From a virus: 31,539 nucleotides of DNA. The notes beneath the pieces were generated by a model, which saw only the letters and a program-made list of their open reading frames with translations, was not told the DNA's origin and ran no database searches. The position numbers were made by a program, and so were the translations under genes. Below are positions 19,361 to 27,007 of the stretch, piece after piece. Where the stretch lies: positions 1 through 31,539 of IMG/VR virus record IMGVR_UViG_3300021964_000297. One strand, given 5' to 3'. Each line of letters starts with the position of its first letter. The first letter of the stretch is position 1.

Positions 19361-19533
19361 CAACAGAAATTGACCTAGCAAGGAATGAAATAAAGGAACT
19401 GAACAAACAACTGTATACTGAATACAAAAAAGTTAAAGTTCTCAAAGAGCAAGTAGACTATCTAAAAGAAAAACTATCTATAACAGAAGTTGAATTAGAA
19501 AAACTATCAGAAAGAAAACTAAATGCAAGCTGA
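19357..19533 (+). CDS. 58-residue coiled-coil protein
   Basis: Starts at the ATGA overlap with the preceding gene; AAGGAG is 8 bases upstream. MTTEIDLARNEIKELNKQLY is followed by LKEQVDYLKEKLSITEVELE, with a heptad pattern over nearly the whole length and Lys/Glu charges. It probably self-associates or binds the preceding helical protein. Its last 11 bases overlap the ThyX start. Confidence 0.55.
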   Translation: MTTEIDLARNEIKELNKQLYTEYKKVKVLKEQVDYLKEKLSITEVELEKLSERKLNAS

Positions 19534-20191
19534 ACTTATATCTTGTCTAGGTACAGACTTAACTGTTGTCAATGCAGCACGGGTATCCTTTGATAAAGAA
19601 AGTGATTGGGAAGTAAACCATAGTGTACGTAAGGAACTGTCAGCAAAGGATGCTGCACTGATCCGTTACCTTGCCAAGCACAACCACTTCACACCATTCA
19701 CGCACTGTATGATCACGCTCAGAGAAACTGTGCCTATCTTTGTTGCAAGACAAAGGTTCAAACATACAATAGGATTTAGTTATAATGAAGTTAGTAGGCG
19801 GTATGTTGATGACACTCCAGAGTTTTACACTCCAGATACATGGAGAGGTAAAGCAGACAATGTCAAGCAAGGCAGTAGTGAGAAAACAATTGAAGGAGCG
19901 CCAGAATTAGAAGCTAAAGCAGCATATAAAAATGTAATTGAGTACTGCCAAGAGGAGTACGAATGGTTGATGGACTTAGGTGTGTGTCCTGAACAGGCAC
20001 GTATGGTCTTACCTCAGTCAATGTACACAAGTTACTATGTTACTGGTTCTCTTGCTGCATTTGCACGTGCTTATAAGTTACGTATTGACAAGCACGCACA
20101 AAAGGAGATACAAGAACTAGCAGAGAGTTGGAATAACATCATCAAGGATTTATTTCCTGTATCATGGAAGGCGTTAATCAATGAAGAGTGA
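19523..20191 (+). CDS. thyX: Flavin-dependent thymidylate synthase ThyX
   Basis: 222 residues. VPIFVARQRFKHTIGFSYNE then VSRRYVDD is the ThyX signature region. The classical RHR-x7-S motif is modified: Lys80-His81-Thr82 stands where RHR is usual and one extra residue precedes the serine (Ser91), a form I recall from phages and some bacteria (K-H-x-x-G-F-x-x-NEVSRRYVD). ThyX makes dTMP from dUMP using FAD, NADPH and methylenetetrahydrofolate. It completes a path from the deaminase (dCMP to dUMP) to dTMP. The gene overlaps the coiled-coil gene before it (11 bases) and the zinc-binding gene after it (11 bases). HNHFTPFTHCMITL at 53-66 and QARMVLPQSMYTSYYVTGS are further family segments. Confidence 0.9.
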   Translation: MQAELISCLGTDLTVVNAARVSFDKESDWEVNHSVRKELSAKDAALIRYLAKHNHFTPFTHCMITLRETVPIFVARQRFKHTIGFSYNEVSRRYVDDTPEFYTPDTWRGKADNVKQGSSEKTIEGAPELEAKAAYKNVIEYCQEEYEWLMDLGVCPEQARMVLPQSMYTSYYVTGSLAAFARAYKLRIDKHAQKEIQELAESWNNIIKDLFPVSWKALINEE

Positions 20192-20420
20192 AGCAGAAAA
20201 ACATGGACATATAAGTACACCTGTTCTAAAAGCAATAAAGAATAATTGTATTGAGTGTAGTGGTGGTAGTTTCAGTGAGGTGAAATTATGTACAGTTTAC
20301 TCTTGTCATCTCTGGCCTTTTAGGTTAGGTAAAAATCCTTGGAGAAAAGAAATGTCTAAAGAACATAGAGATAAAGTTAGTGAACGATTTAAAAAGGTAA
20401 GAGAAGAAAATGGCAAGTAA
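20181..20420 (+). CDS. Small Cys-rich zinc-finger-like phage protein
   Basis: 79 residues. NNCIECSGGSFSEVKLC, then VYSCHLWPFRLGKNPW: four Cys (C-x2-C and C-x4-C) followed by the LWPFRLGKNP motif that recurs in small phage and prophage proteins I recognise from sequence. A basic C-terminus (KVSERFKKVREENGK) fits nucleic acid binding. It overlaps ThyX by 11 bases and the next gene by 11 bases. Confidence 0.65.
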   Translation: MKSEAEKHGHISTPVLKAIKNNCIECSGGSFSEVKLCTVYSCHLWPFRLGKNPWRKEMSKEHRDKVSERFKKVREENGK

Positions 20421-20556
20421 GAAAGACATAGGAACTAATACAAAGATTGAACTGAAGAAACACCAACAGACAAGCATTGGTCATTCAGTTAACACCAATC
20501 CAAAGAACAAACACAAGCGTAAGAATTGGAAGAGATACATAGGACAGGGTAGATGA
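20410..20556 (+). CDS. 48-residue basic conserved phage protein
   Basis: MASKKDIGTNTKIELKKHQQ is followed by TSIGHSVNTNPKNKHKRKNW and KRYIGQGR. The TSIG-x-S...PKNKHKR-x-NW-K-x-Y-x-GQG pattern recurs in very short phage proteins I remember; no function is known to me. It is extremely basic, so an RNA- or DNA-binding or ribosome-associated role is plausible. GAGAAGAAA precedes it and it overlaps both neighbours. Confidence 0.6.
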   Translation: MASKKDIGTNTKIELKKHQQTSIGHSVNTNPKNKHKRKNWKRYIGQGR

Positions 20557-20729
20557 AAAACCTGTGGGAAAAAGATCGTAAGACAATCTTCCGTGAACTA
20601 TTGTCCACCTATATGGAAGAAGGTTATAACAGAAAGGAAGCAAAGAAGTTAGCTTCCATTGAAACAGAGGAGATTATGGCAGGTGACATGGCGTTTGTCG
20701 ATGAGTTGCTAAACAAACAAGAGGAGTGA
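20553..20729 (+). CDS. 58-residue unknown protein
   Basis: MKNLWEKDRKTIFRELLSTY with YMEEGYNRKEAKKLASIETE and a Glu-rich end. Helical and charged. Starts at an ATGA overlap with GGACAGGGTAG ahead. No family is recognised. Confidence 0.5.
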   Translation: MKNLWEKDRKTIFRELLSTYMEEGYNRKEAKKLASIETEEIMAGDMAFVDELLNKQEE

Positions 20730-20734
20730 GTAAG

Positions 20735-20947
20735 ATGAAAAGGATAAAAAGTATGTACCGTCTAGTGAACAAGACCAACAACCAAGCTGTTGATACAGGA
20801 ACACTAGACGAGATGTATGATGTTCTTGATTCAATAAAGTCCTTGACTACCCATCTTAAATATGATAACAAACTAAACCGTAGTAGGCGTAAGCTAACTG
20901 TGTATGGTAACAGAAACGAAACTGTTTATAGGATCGTGAAGATATGA
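20735..20947 (+). CDS. Small basic protein before the primase-helicase
   Basis: 70 residues from the ATG at 20735, with GAGGAG eight bases before. MKRIKSMYRLVNKTNNQAVD, then acidic helix GTLDEMYDVLDSIKSLTTHL and a basic end. An in-frame GTG at 20726 is less likely. It ends ATGATG into the primase-helicase gene, so translation is coupled. Not recognised. Confidence 0.5.
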   Translation: MKRIKSMYRLVNKTNNQAVDTGTLDEMYDVLDSIKSLTTHLKYDNKLNRSRRKLTVYGNRNETVYRIVKI

Positions 20948-22593
20948 TGGAAACAGAAAGTCACGTAGTAAAGCGCGGTTCTTGTCCTGAGTGTTCATCC
21001 AGTGATGCATGTATGACATACAGCGATGGACATTCTTGGTGTTATAGTTGTTCAACTTATTTTAAATCAAAGGATGACAGCATGTCAGTTCAACCACAAC
21101 AACAAAGTACAGTACGACCCATGAGTGTTAACGGACAGATCACTAGCATTCCTGATCGTAAAATATCAGAAGCTACCTGTAAGAAGTATAATGTACGTAC
21201 AGTAAAAGATAACTCTAACAAGATTATCCAACATCTATATCCTTACTATGATAGTGACAACAACCATGTAGGTGATAAGGTTCGTAACCTACCAAAAGAT
21301 ATACGTGCTATTGGGAATGTCGGACAGGGTACACTCTTTGGACAGAACCTATTCAATCAGGGTGGTAAGTACGTTACCATCTGTGAGGGTGAGCTAGATG
21401 CGCTTGCCGCATACGAAATGCTTGGCAGTAAATGGCCTGTCCTTTCTATCAAGGATGGTGCAGCATCTGCTCTACGTAACTGTAAAGCAAACCTTCAATA
21501 CCTGTCGCAGTATGATAACATCGTGCTGTGCTTTGATAATGATGACGCAGGACGCAAGGCAGCAAAGCAGGTTGCCTCTCTCTTTGAACCTAACCAATGC
21601 AAGATCGTACACCTTGAGTACAAGGATGCATGTGAGTACATTCAGAACGGTAAGCGTGAAGAGTTTACCCGCGCATGGTGGAACGCTAAGATGTACACAC
21701 CAGCAGGTATTCTTAACCTTGCTGACATGGGTGATGCGCTATACGAGGAAGGTGACTACAAGACTTGTCTATATCCTTGGCAAGGTATCAATGATAAACT
21801 CTATGGTATTCGTACTGGAGAACTGGTTACATTTACGGCAGGTACAGGTACAGGTAAGTCAAGTGTTATGCGTGAACTTATGCATCATCTTCTTAATAAT
21901 ACAGAAGAAAACATTGGTGTTATTTCTTTGGAAGAGAATGTACGTTCAACTATCTTTCATCTCATGTCAGTTGAAGCTAACGCTCGACTATATATCAGAG
22001 AGATACGTGAACAGTTCAGCCGTGAAGATTTGAATACGTGGCAAAAAGCAACTGTAGGTACACGCAGGTTCTTTGCATTCGATCACTTTGGTAGCATGAA
22101 GACTGATGAGATACTTGGTCGCATTCGTTACATGATCAAAGCATTGGACTGTAAGTGGATAATTTTAGATCACCTATCCATTCTTGTGTCAGGACTAGAG
22201 GGTGATGATGAGCGTAGAAATATTGATAACCTAATGACTAAGCTACGATCTATCGTGGAAGAGACTAACGTAGCACTACTACTTGTCTCTCACTTACGTA
22301 GAGGTAGTGGTGACAAGGGGCATGAAGACGGTAAGGAAGTTAGTCTCGCTCATCTTAGGGGCAGTCAAAGCATAGCGCAACTGTCAGACGGAGTGGTGGC
22401 AATGGAACGTGACCAACAATCTGATGATCCTAACATTGCTAACACCACTACCATTCGCGTACTGAAGAACAGATACGCAGGAGATACTGGTGTTGCTTGT
22501 CACTTGTTCTTCAACGCTGACACTGGACGCTTGACAGAGGTAGATAATCTAGGTGATAATGGGGAGGAAGATAACTTAGAAGAGGCACTGTAA
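20944..22593 (+). CDS. T7 gp4-like primase-helicase
   Basis: 549 residues. N-terminal zinc motif: CPEC (14, 17) and CYSC (33, 36). TOPRIM primase region: TICEGELDALAAYE around 145-158 and VLCFDNDDAGRKAA at about 194-207. Hexameric helicase: Walker A GTGTGKSS at 300-307, then VISLEEN, a DnaB-type WIILDHLSILVSGLEGD with Walker B, LLLVSHLRRG and LRGSQSIAQLSD in the arginine-finger region. It primes and unwinds at the fork together with the family A polymerase that follows. TAATG joins it to the polymerase. At 549 residues it is close to T7 gp4 (566), so zinc, primase and helicase parts are all present. Confidence 0.95.
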   Translation: MMETESHVVKRGSCPECSSSDACMTYSDGHSWCYSCSTYFKSKDDSMSVQPQQQSTVRPMSVNGQITSIPDRKISEATCKKYNVRTVKDNSNKIIQHLYPYYDSDNNHVGDKVRNLPKDIRAIGNVGQGTLFGQNLFNQGGKYVTICEGELDALAAYEMLGSKWPVLSIKDGAASALRNCKANLQYLSQYDNIVLCFDNDDAGRKAAKQVASLFEPNQCKIVHLEYKDACEYIQNGKREEFTRAWWNAKMYTPAGILNLADMGDALYEEGDYKTCLYPWQGINDKLYGIRTGELVTFTAGTGTGKSSVMRELMHHLLNNTEENIGVISLEENVRSTIFHLMSVEANARLYIREIREQFSREDLNTWQKATVGTRRFFAFDHFGSMKTDEILGRIRYMIKALDCKWIILDHLSILVSGLEGDDERRNIDNLMTKLRSIVEETNVALLLVSHLRRGSGDKGHEDGKEVSLAHLRGSQSIAQLSDGVVAMERDQQSDDPNIANTTTIRVLKNRYAGDTGVACHLFFNADTGRLTEVDNLGDNGEEDNLEEAL

Positions 22594-24314
22594 TGGATGT
22601 AGTACTGGACATTGAAACTGATTCTCTCGATGCTACACTGGTGTACTGTATTGTAGCAAAGGATAGAGAGACAGGTAAGCATCATGTTTGGAAAGGTGAT
22701 CAGTGTATTACTACGTTTCCTCTGTTTGCTAAACGAGTGAACAAGTTTATAATGCACAATGGTATATCGTTTGATGCACCAGTTCTTAACAGACTGTTAG
22801 GTACACAGATCAAACTGTCACAGGTAGAAGACACTTTGTTACTGTCACAACTAATTGATCCTGTAAGAGAGAACGGACATTCTCTTGAGGCATGGGGTGA
22901 TAAACTCCAGTTCAACAAGATTAAGTTCAAAGACTTTAGCCACCTGTCTGATGAGATGATCACATACTGTAAGAGGGATGTGGACATAACTGAACGGGTT
23001 TGGATTAACCTTCAACCAGACATACAAAAGATTGATCGTCGTGCTATTGATCTTGAGTACAAGATACGTGCGTTGGTCAGTCAACAAGAAAGGAATGGGT
23101 TTACTCTTGATTTACAGAAAGCAACTAGCCTTACCGCACACCTACAGGATAAGTCGTTTAAGTTGGAACGAGAAGTTCAAACAAGATTTATTCCTATTCC
23201 TGTGGCGGTTAAAGAAATTACACCTCGTTACAAAAAAGATGGTAGTCTTTCTTCTGTGGGTCTGCGGCATATACAAGACCCGACAACAGTTGCAGGACCG
23301 CACATATCTATCAACTACCAAACATTTAATCTTGCCTCCCGTCAGCAGATCGTTAGTCGATTAGTAAAGTGTGGTTGGCAACCTAATAAATTTACAGAAA
23401 AAGGACATGCAATCGTAGATGAATCTGTGCTTCGCGGAGTTGATATCCCTGAAGCACAGATGATTGCAGAGTATCTTACATTAAAGAAACGTATTGCACA
23501 GGTTCAGTCATGGATTGATGCAGTACATGAGGACGGTAAAGTACATGGACAAGTTCTTACATTACGTGCTATCTCTGGTAGGATGGCACACCATTCTCCA
23601 AACATGGCACAAGTTCCTGCATCTTACTCACCGTATGGTAAGGAGTGTAGGGAATGCTGGACTGTTGGAGATGCAGCTAATGTTCTTGTTGGTTGCGATG
23701 CTTCTTCGCTTGAGCTACGTGCACTAGCACACTATCTTAACGATCCTTCCTTTACAAAAGAAGTTGTGGAAGGTGACATTCATACAGCAAATCAAAAGGC
23801 AGCAGGTCTTGATACACGTGATCAAGCCAAGACATTTATCTATGCCTTTATCTATGGTGCAGGTGCAGCAAAGATAGGACAGATCGTTGGTGGTACATCA
23901 CAGGACGGTCAGCGTCTGATAGATACATTTCTTGGTAACGTACCTGCTCTTGCTTTGTTAAGAGAAAGGGTTGACAAGGCAAGTCGAAGAGGTTATCTTA
24001 AAGGTCTTGATGGTAGATGGTTGAAGGTTCGCAACCAACATGCAGCAGTTAATCTTCTAATTCAAGGTGCAGGTGCAGTTATCTGTAAGCAGTGGCTAGT
24101 AGATATAAATACTCTGGTGCGTAAGCATAATGTTAAGGCTGAGTTAGTTGCGTCTATACACGATGAGTATCAGCATGAGGTATACAAACCACAAGCTGAC
24201 AGGTTTGGTGAACTAACTAAACTGGCAATGAAACAAACAGAAAAGGTTTTAAAAATAAAATGTCCACTAGACAGCGAATACAAGATAGGCCAGAACTGGT
24301 CAGAAACACACTGA
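22593..24314 (+). CDS. Family A DNA polymerase (T7-like) with proofreading domain
   Basis: 573 residues. 3'-5' exonuclease motifs: VVLDIETDSL (Asp6, Glu8), HNGISFDAPVLN, and YCKRDVDITERVW. Polymerase motif A: VLVGCDASSLELRAL near 369; motif B: RDQAKTFIYAFIYGAG near 408; motif C: VASIHDEYQHEV with Asp524 and Glu525. It lacks about 130 residues of T7 gp5 (704), mainly in the thumb and thioredoxin-binding loop, so thioredoxin dependence is unlikely. The enzyme copies the genome with the upstream primase-helicase. The near-palindrome TACACTGGTGTA (22634) lies in its first codons. The next gene starts inside its last 55 bases. Confidence 0.95.
   Translation: MDVVLDIETDSLDATLVYCIVAKDRETGKHHVWKGDQCITTFPLFAKRVNKFIMHNGISFDAPVLNRLLGTQIKLSQVEDTLLLSQLIDPVRENGHSLEAWGDKLQFNKIKFKDFSHLSDEMITYCKRDVDITERVWINLQPDIQKIDRRAIDLEYKIRALVSQQERNGFTLDLQKATSLTAHLQDKSFKLEREVQTRFIPIPVAVKEITPRYKKDGSLSSVGLRHIQDPTTVAGPHISINYQTFNLASRQQIVSRLVKCGWQPNKFTEKGHAIVDESVLRGVDIPEAQMIAEYLTLKKRIAQVQSWIDAVHEDGKVHGQVLTLRAISGRMAHHSPNMAQVPASYSPYGKECRECWTVGDAANVLVGCDASSLELRALAHYLNDPSFTKEVVEGDIHTANQKAAGLDTRDQAKTFIYAFIYGAGAAKIGQIVGGTSQDGQRLIDTFLGNVPALALLRERVDKASRRGYLKGLDGRWLKVRNQHAAVNLLIQGAGAVICKQWLVDINTLVRKHNVKAELVASIHDEYQHEVYKPQADRFGELTKLAMKQTEKVLKIKCPLDSEYKIGQNWSETH
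22634..22645. promoter_or_regulatory. TACACTGGTGTA near-palindrome, copy 4
   Basis: Arms TACAC/GTGTA around TG, identical to the copy at 14963, in the early coding part of the DNA polymerase gene. In coding DNA this copy may be coincidental. Confidence 0.3.
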
Positions 24315-24850
24315 TACAATTATCAGATACTGAAATTAAATTGTACACTGAGATAGGTCAGGCACGCTATGACAGTAACAGAAAGAAAAATGTAAAGGAC
24401 ACTGCTGCTAAACGAGATAAGAATGATCCTTATAAGTTTGATATCATTGGTGTTGCTGGAGAGTTGGCACTGTACAAAATGATTGGTGAGTATCCACATG
24501 GTGTTATGGATGTTGGAATACGTTCAATGGAAAGAGGAACTGACAAAGGAGATTTACTTCTTGATGGTCTTACTGTTGACGTTAAGACAACAGACCATGT
24601 GAACGGTAGACTACTTGCTGTAAATAATAAGTGTCTTGGAGTTATTGATCTATTCGCCTTGGTTGTAAAGCTATCTGATAATAACTTTATGCTAAGAGGA
24701 TTTTACCCATGCCATATGCTTATTAAAGAAGAGAACTTTAACAGAGCAGACGGTAAATTATTTAGACCCTGTTACAATGTAGGACAAGAGGAGTTGATGG
24801 ACTATGAAGAAGTAGTAAAAAAGTTACAACCACTGAAAAAAAGTGCTTGA
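24260..24850 (+). CDS. PD-(D/E)XK-type nuclease-like protein overlapping the polymerase gene
   Basis: 196 residues. IIGVAGELALYKMIG (Glu68), then DKGDLLLDGLTVDVKTTDH with Asp98, Asp107 and Lys109 gives the E...D...DxK layout of restriction-endonuclease-like folds. A helical N-terminus of 50 residues and a C-terminal HMLIKEENFNRADGKLFRPC follow. A role in DNA recombination, host DNA breakdown or structure-specific cutting is likely, given its place between polymerase and SSB. The ATG at 24260 lies 55 bases inside the polymerase gene and has a poor ribosome binding site, so a later start is possible. Confidence 0.6.
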   Translation: MSTRQRIQDRPELVRNTLIQLSDTEIKLYTEIGQARYDSNRKKNVKDTAAKRDKNDPYKFDIIGVAGELALYKMIGEYPHGVMDVGIRSMERGTDKGDLLLDGLTVDVKTTDHVNGRLLAVNNKCLGVIDLFALVVKLSDNNFMLRGFYPCHMLIKEENFNRADGKLFRPCYNVGQEELMDYEEVVKKLQPLKKSA

Positions 24851-24875
24851 CTCTGTGAATGTGATCAGGCATACT
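24847..24875 (+). promoter_or_regulatory. Sigma70-type promoter for the SSB gene
   Basis: TTGACT, a spacer of exactly 17, then CATACT. It starts at the last codon of the nuclease-like gene, and the expected transcription start is near 24882, about 55 bases ahead of the SSB start codon. The leader contains the hairpin GCCACA-TGG-TGTGGC (24897-24911). Confidence 0.6.
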
Positions 24876-24936
24876 GTGCAAATCGTTGAATGAAAAGCCA
24901 CATGGTGTGGCGACTAAACTTGAAAGGAAAGTTAAC

Positions 24937-25407
24937 ATGAGTGATGTACATATTATTTCTGGTAAGGCTTATTGGGCAAGCATTCTTTCTCCCAACACAA
25001 CCTACGAACCAGTATACTCTGTCGATGTTTGTTTAGATGAGGATACTAAGAGTTTGGTTGAAAGCCTTGGTCTTAACGTGCAGAACAAGGGTGATGATCG
25101 AGGAGACTTTGTAAAGATCAAGCGCAAAGTATATAAGCGTGATGGCTCTGAGCGTCCTGCACCTATCGTTAAAGACTCACAGAATAATAACTGGGACGGT
25201 AGTCTTATTGGTAACGGTAGTATGGTAAATGTTAAGTTTGCTACATATGATTGGGAATACAACAAGAAGACAGGTGTAGCTTCTGACCTGATGGGTGTGC
25301 AGGTTGTTGATCTTATCTCATACGGTGACAATAATGATTTCTCTGCAGTAGAAGGTGGTTACACTGTAGGAAATAACGAACAAGCAGGTGAGGAAGTTCC
25401 GTTCTAA
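24937..25407 (+). CDS. Single-stranded DNA-binding protein (T7 gp2.5-like)
   Basis: 156 residues from the ATG at 24937, after GAAAGGAAAG. An OB-fold-like series of strands is seen (ISGKAYWASILSPNTTYEPV, VKIKRKVYKRDGSERP, VNVKFATYDWEYNKKTG, VQVVDLISYGD), ending with an acidic tail and terminal phenylalanine (EQAGEEVPF). An acidic tail that ends in Phe is the protein-interaction device of T7 gp2.5. It coats single strands and links polymerase and helicase. The frame is open to 24886, but a start there has no ribosome binding site and would cross the leader hairpin. A promoter directly upstream suggests high expression, as expected for this protein. Confidence 0.8.
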   Translation: MSDVHIISGKAYWASILSPNTTYEPVYSVDVCLDEDTKSLVESLGLNVQNKGDDRGDFVKIKRKVYKRDGSERPAPIVKDSQNNNWDGSLIGNGSMVNVKFATYDWEYNKKTGVASDLMGVQVVDLISYGDNNDFSAVEGGYTVGNNEQAGEEVPF

Positions 25408-25511
25408 CCGTCCCTACACACGGGGTTGCTACTATATTAGAGCAACGATTGCTGGCAGGTGTGGAGAGGGACTGTCAGATTATATAACTAACTGAACAAA
25501 GGAAATAGACT
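25408..25511 (+). ncRNA. Structured leader between SSB and winged-helix genes
   Basis: GTCCCT (25410-25415) pairs with AGGGAC (25467-25472); ACAC (25416-25419) pairs with GTGT (25459-25462) next to a 4-nt GGAG bulge; an inner hairpin GTTGCT/AGCAAC (25425-25430, 25441-25446) closes ACTATATTAG. An alternative CCGT/ACGG pairing would disrupt the outer helix. The remaining 40 bases are AT-rich and contain AAAGGAAATAG before the ATG at 25512. It fits no RNA class I know. Without a T tract it is not a terminator. It may be a leader, a processing site or a structured small RNA. Confidence 0.5.
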
Positions 25512-25727
25512 ATGACTAATGAAGGTAAACTACTTAGTGCTTTGCGTAAGCGGATGCGTGTTACTCGTAAGACTGCCATTCAACGTGGATGGTCAGAGAA
25601 CTTAACCGCAGATATTTCTCGCCTTCGTAATCGTGGCTTTGATATTGATACAGTCACTGCTAAAACACCTGAAGGTGAAACGTACACTCGCTATCGTTTG
25701 ATGACTGAACCAGAAGCAGTAGTATAA
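25512..25727 (+). CDS. Winged-helix DNA-binding protein
   Basis: 71 residues. MTNEGKLLSALRKRMRVTRK, then SENLTADISRLRNRGFDID and a wing-like TPEGETYTRYRLMTE. The 'LxxxISRLRNRGFDI' recognition helix and following beta wing are typical of small phage helix-turn-helix proteins. It probably binds DNA as a regulator. It is preceded by a long structured leader and followed after 4 bases by the exonuclease gene. Confidence 0.65.
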   Translation: MTNEGKLLSALRKRMRVTRKTAIQRGWSENLTADISRLRNRGFDIDTVTAKTPEGETYTRYRLMTEPEAVV

Positions 25728-25731
25728 TACA

Positions 25732-26589
25732 ATGACAACAGCACAGAAAACAATTGATACTTTGGTAGAGGACATATACAGTCTATTCACCAGTAATGAA
25801 CCTACAAAAATTCCTGCTAATGTTCTGCAAGAGTTTGCCAAGGATGTTACTGATGCTGTTGTCAATTCTCTTACTGAGGAAAGAAAGCCAAGAAATAATT
25901 TAAGGCTATCCATGATTGGTCAGCCAGCACGTAAGACATGGTACTCTGTCAGGTCAACTGAACAGGAAGAACTATCTGGGTCTGACTACATCAAGTTCCT
26001 ATATGGAGATATTCTTGAAGCACTTCTTGTCTTTCTTTCCAAAACATCTGGTCACAAAGTAACTGATCAGCAGAAACAGGTAGTACTAAATGATGTTGTT
26101 GGTCATCAAGATGCGGTAGTTGATGATGTTCTTGTTGACTTTAAGAGTGCATCGTCCTTTTCTTTTAAGAAGTTTACTGAGGGTATGGTATTCAAAGATG
26201 ATCCGTTTGGCTATGTCGCACAATTATCTGCGTATGCTCAAGCTAACAATGCTAAAGAAGCTGGATGGGTTGTCATTGATAAGACAACAGGCCAGATAGC
26301 TTATTGTCCTGTTCATCAGATGGAGATGATAAATGCTTCACAAAAGATTGACTATCTTAGAAACGCTATCAAAGATAGTGAACCACCTGCTCGTTGTTAT
26401 GATGATGTTCCTGACGGTAAGTCTGGGAATATGCAGTTATCTGTTGGTTGTAACTATTGCCCTCATAAGTTTGATTGTTGGTCGGATGCTAACAATGGTA
26501 AAGGACTACGTGCATTCCAGTACGCAAACAATATCAAGTATCTAACTAATGTAGATCGCGAACCGAATGTCCCAGAAATACAAATTTAG
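25732..26589 (+). CDS. RecB/Cas4-like PD-(D/E)XK exonuclease
   Basis: 285 residues. YGDILEALLVFLS (Glu96), then GHQDAVVDDVLVDFKSASS with Asp127 and DxK at Asp136/Lys138, followed by DPFGYVAQLSAYAQA, the usual helix with a conserved Gln-x3-Y. A C-terminal Cys set (SVGCNYCPHKFDCWSD plus Cys398-type upstream residue RCYDD) could bind an iron-sulfur cluster as in Cas4/AddB-like nucleases. In a T7-type layout it replaces gp6 exonuclease in DNA degradation and recombination. The next gene overlaps its last 23 bases. Confidence 0.8.
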   Translation: MTTAQKTIDTLVEDIYSLFTSNEPTKIPANVLQEFAKDVTDAVVNSLTEERKPRNNLRLSMIGQPARKTWYSVRSTEQEELSGSDYIKFLYGDILEALLVFLSKTSGHKVTDQQKQVVLNDVVGHQDAVVDDVLVDFKSASSFSFKKFTEGMVFKDDPFGYVAQLSAYAQANNAKEAGWVVIDKTTGQIAYCPVHQMEMINASQKIDYLRNAIKDSEPPARCYDDVPDGKSGNMQLSVGCNYCPHKFDCWSDANNGKGLRAFQYANNIKYLTNVDREPNVPEIQI

Positions 26590-27007
26590 ATCACGCTCTG
26601 AACGTAGAGCAGCAGACTATCTGATAGCTTTGAATGTTGACTTTGAGTTTGAACCACATTATATTCCGTATATGTGGATTGAATCTAAGAAATATCTTCC
26701 TGACTTTATTCTACCCTCTGGTATTATACTAGAGGTGAAGGGAAGGTTTACTCTTGACGATAGAAAGAAACATCTTTTTCTTAGGCAGTCTAATCCTGAC
26801 TTGGATGTAAGATTTGTATTTGATAACCCTAACAATAAACTAAACAAAGGAGCGAAGACTACCTATGCAGATTGGTGTAAGAAGAATGACTTTATATTTT
26901 GTAAACTCTCTGATGGTATTCCCGACAGTTGGTTAGATGAGAGAAGGAACAGAAAAGTTTCTGGTAGAAATAGAAAGTCTAGTAGAAAACAAAACAACAA
27001 GTCCTGA
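26567..27007 (+). CDS. T7 endonuclease I-like Holliday junction resolvase
   Basis: 146 residues. FRSRSERRAADYLIALNVDF with Glu12, PHYIPYMWIESKKYLPDF with Asp46, and ILEVKGRFTLDDRKKHLF with Glu56 and Lys58. D46-E56 spacing equals that of T7 gp3 (Asp55-Glu65), and the following DLDVRFVFDNPNNKLNKGAK matches as well. The enzyme cleaves branched DNA and Holliday junctions before packaging. A basic C-terminal tail (RKVSGRNRKSSRKQNNK) is an addition. It overlaps the exonuclease (23 bases) and the next gene (71 bases). Confidence 0.9.
   Translation: MSQKYKFRSRSERRAADYLIALNVDFEFEPHYIPYMWIESKKYLPDFILPSGIILEVKGRFTLDDRKKHLFLRQSNPDLDVRFVFDNPNNKLNKGAKTTYADWCKKNDFIFCKLSDGIPDSWLDERRNRKVSGRNRKSSRKQNNKS

Noticed and set aside
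25410-25473. tRNA-like fold in the SSB to winged-helix spacer
   Set aside because: Length and outer helix are suggestive, but there is no T-loop GTTCRA, no proper anticodon arm and no CCA-side consensus.
26659-26847. Open frames on the minus strand in the recombination module
   Set aside because: Shadows of plus-strand genes with recognised catalytic motifs.
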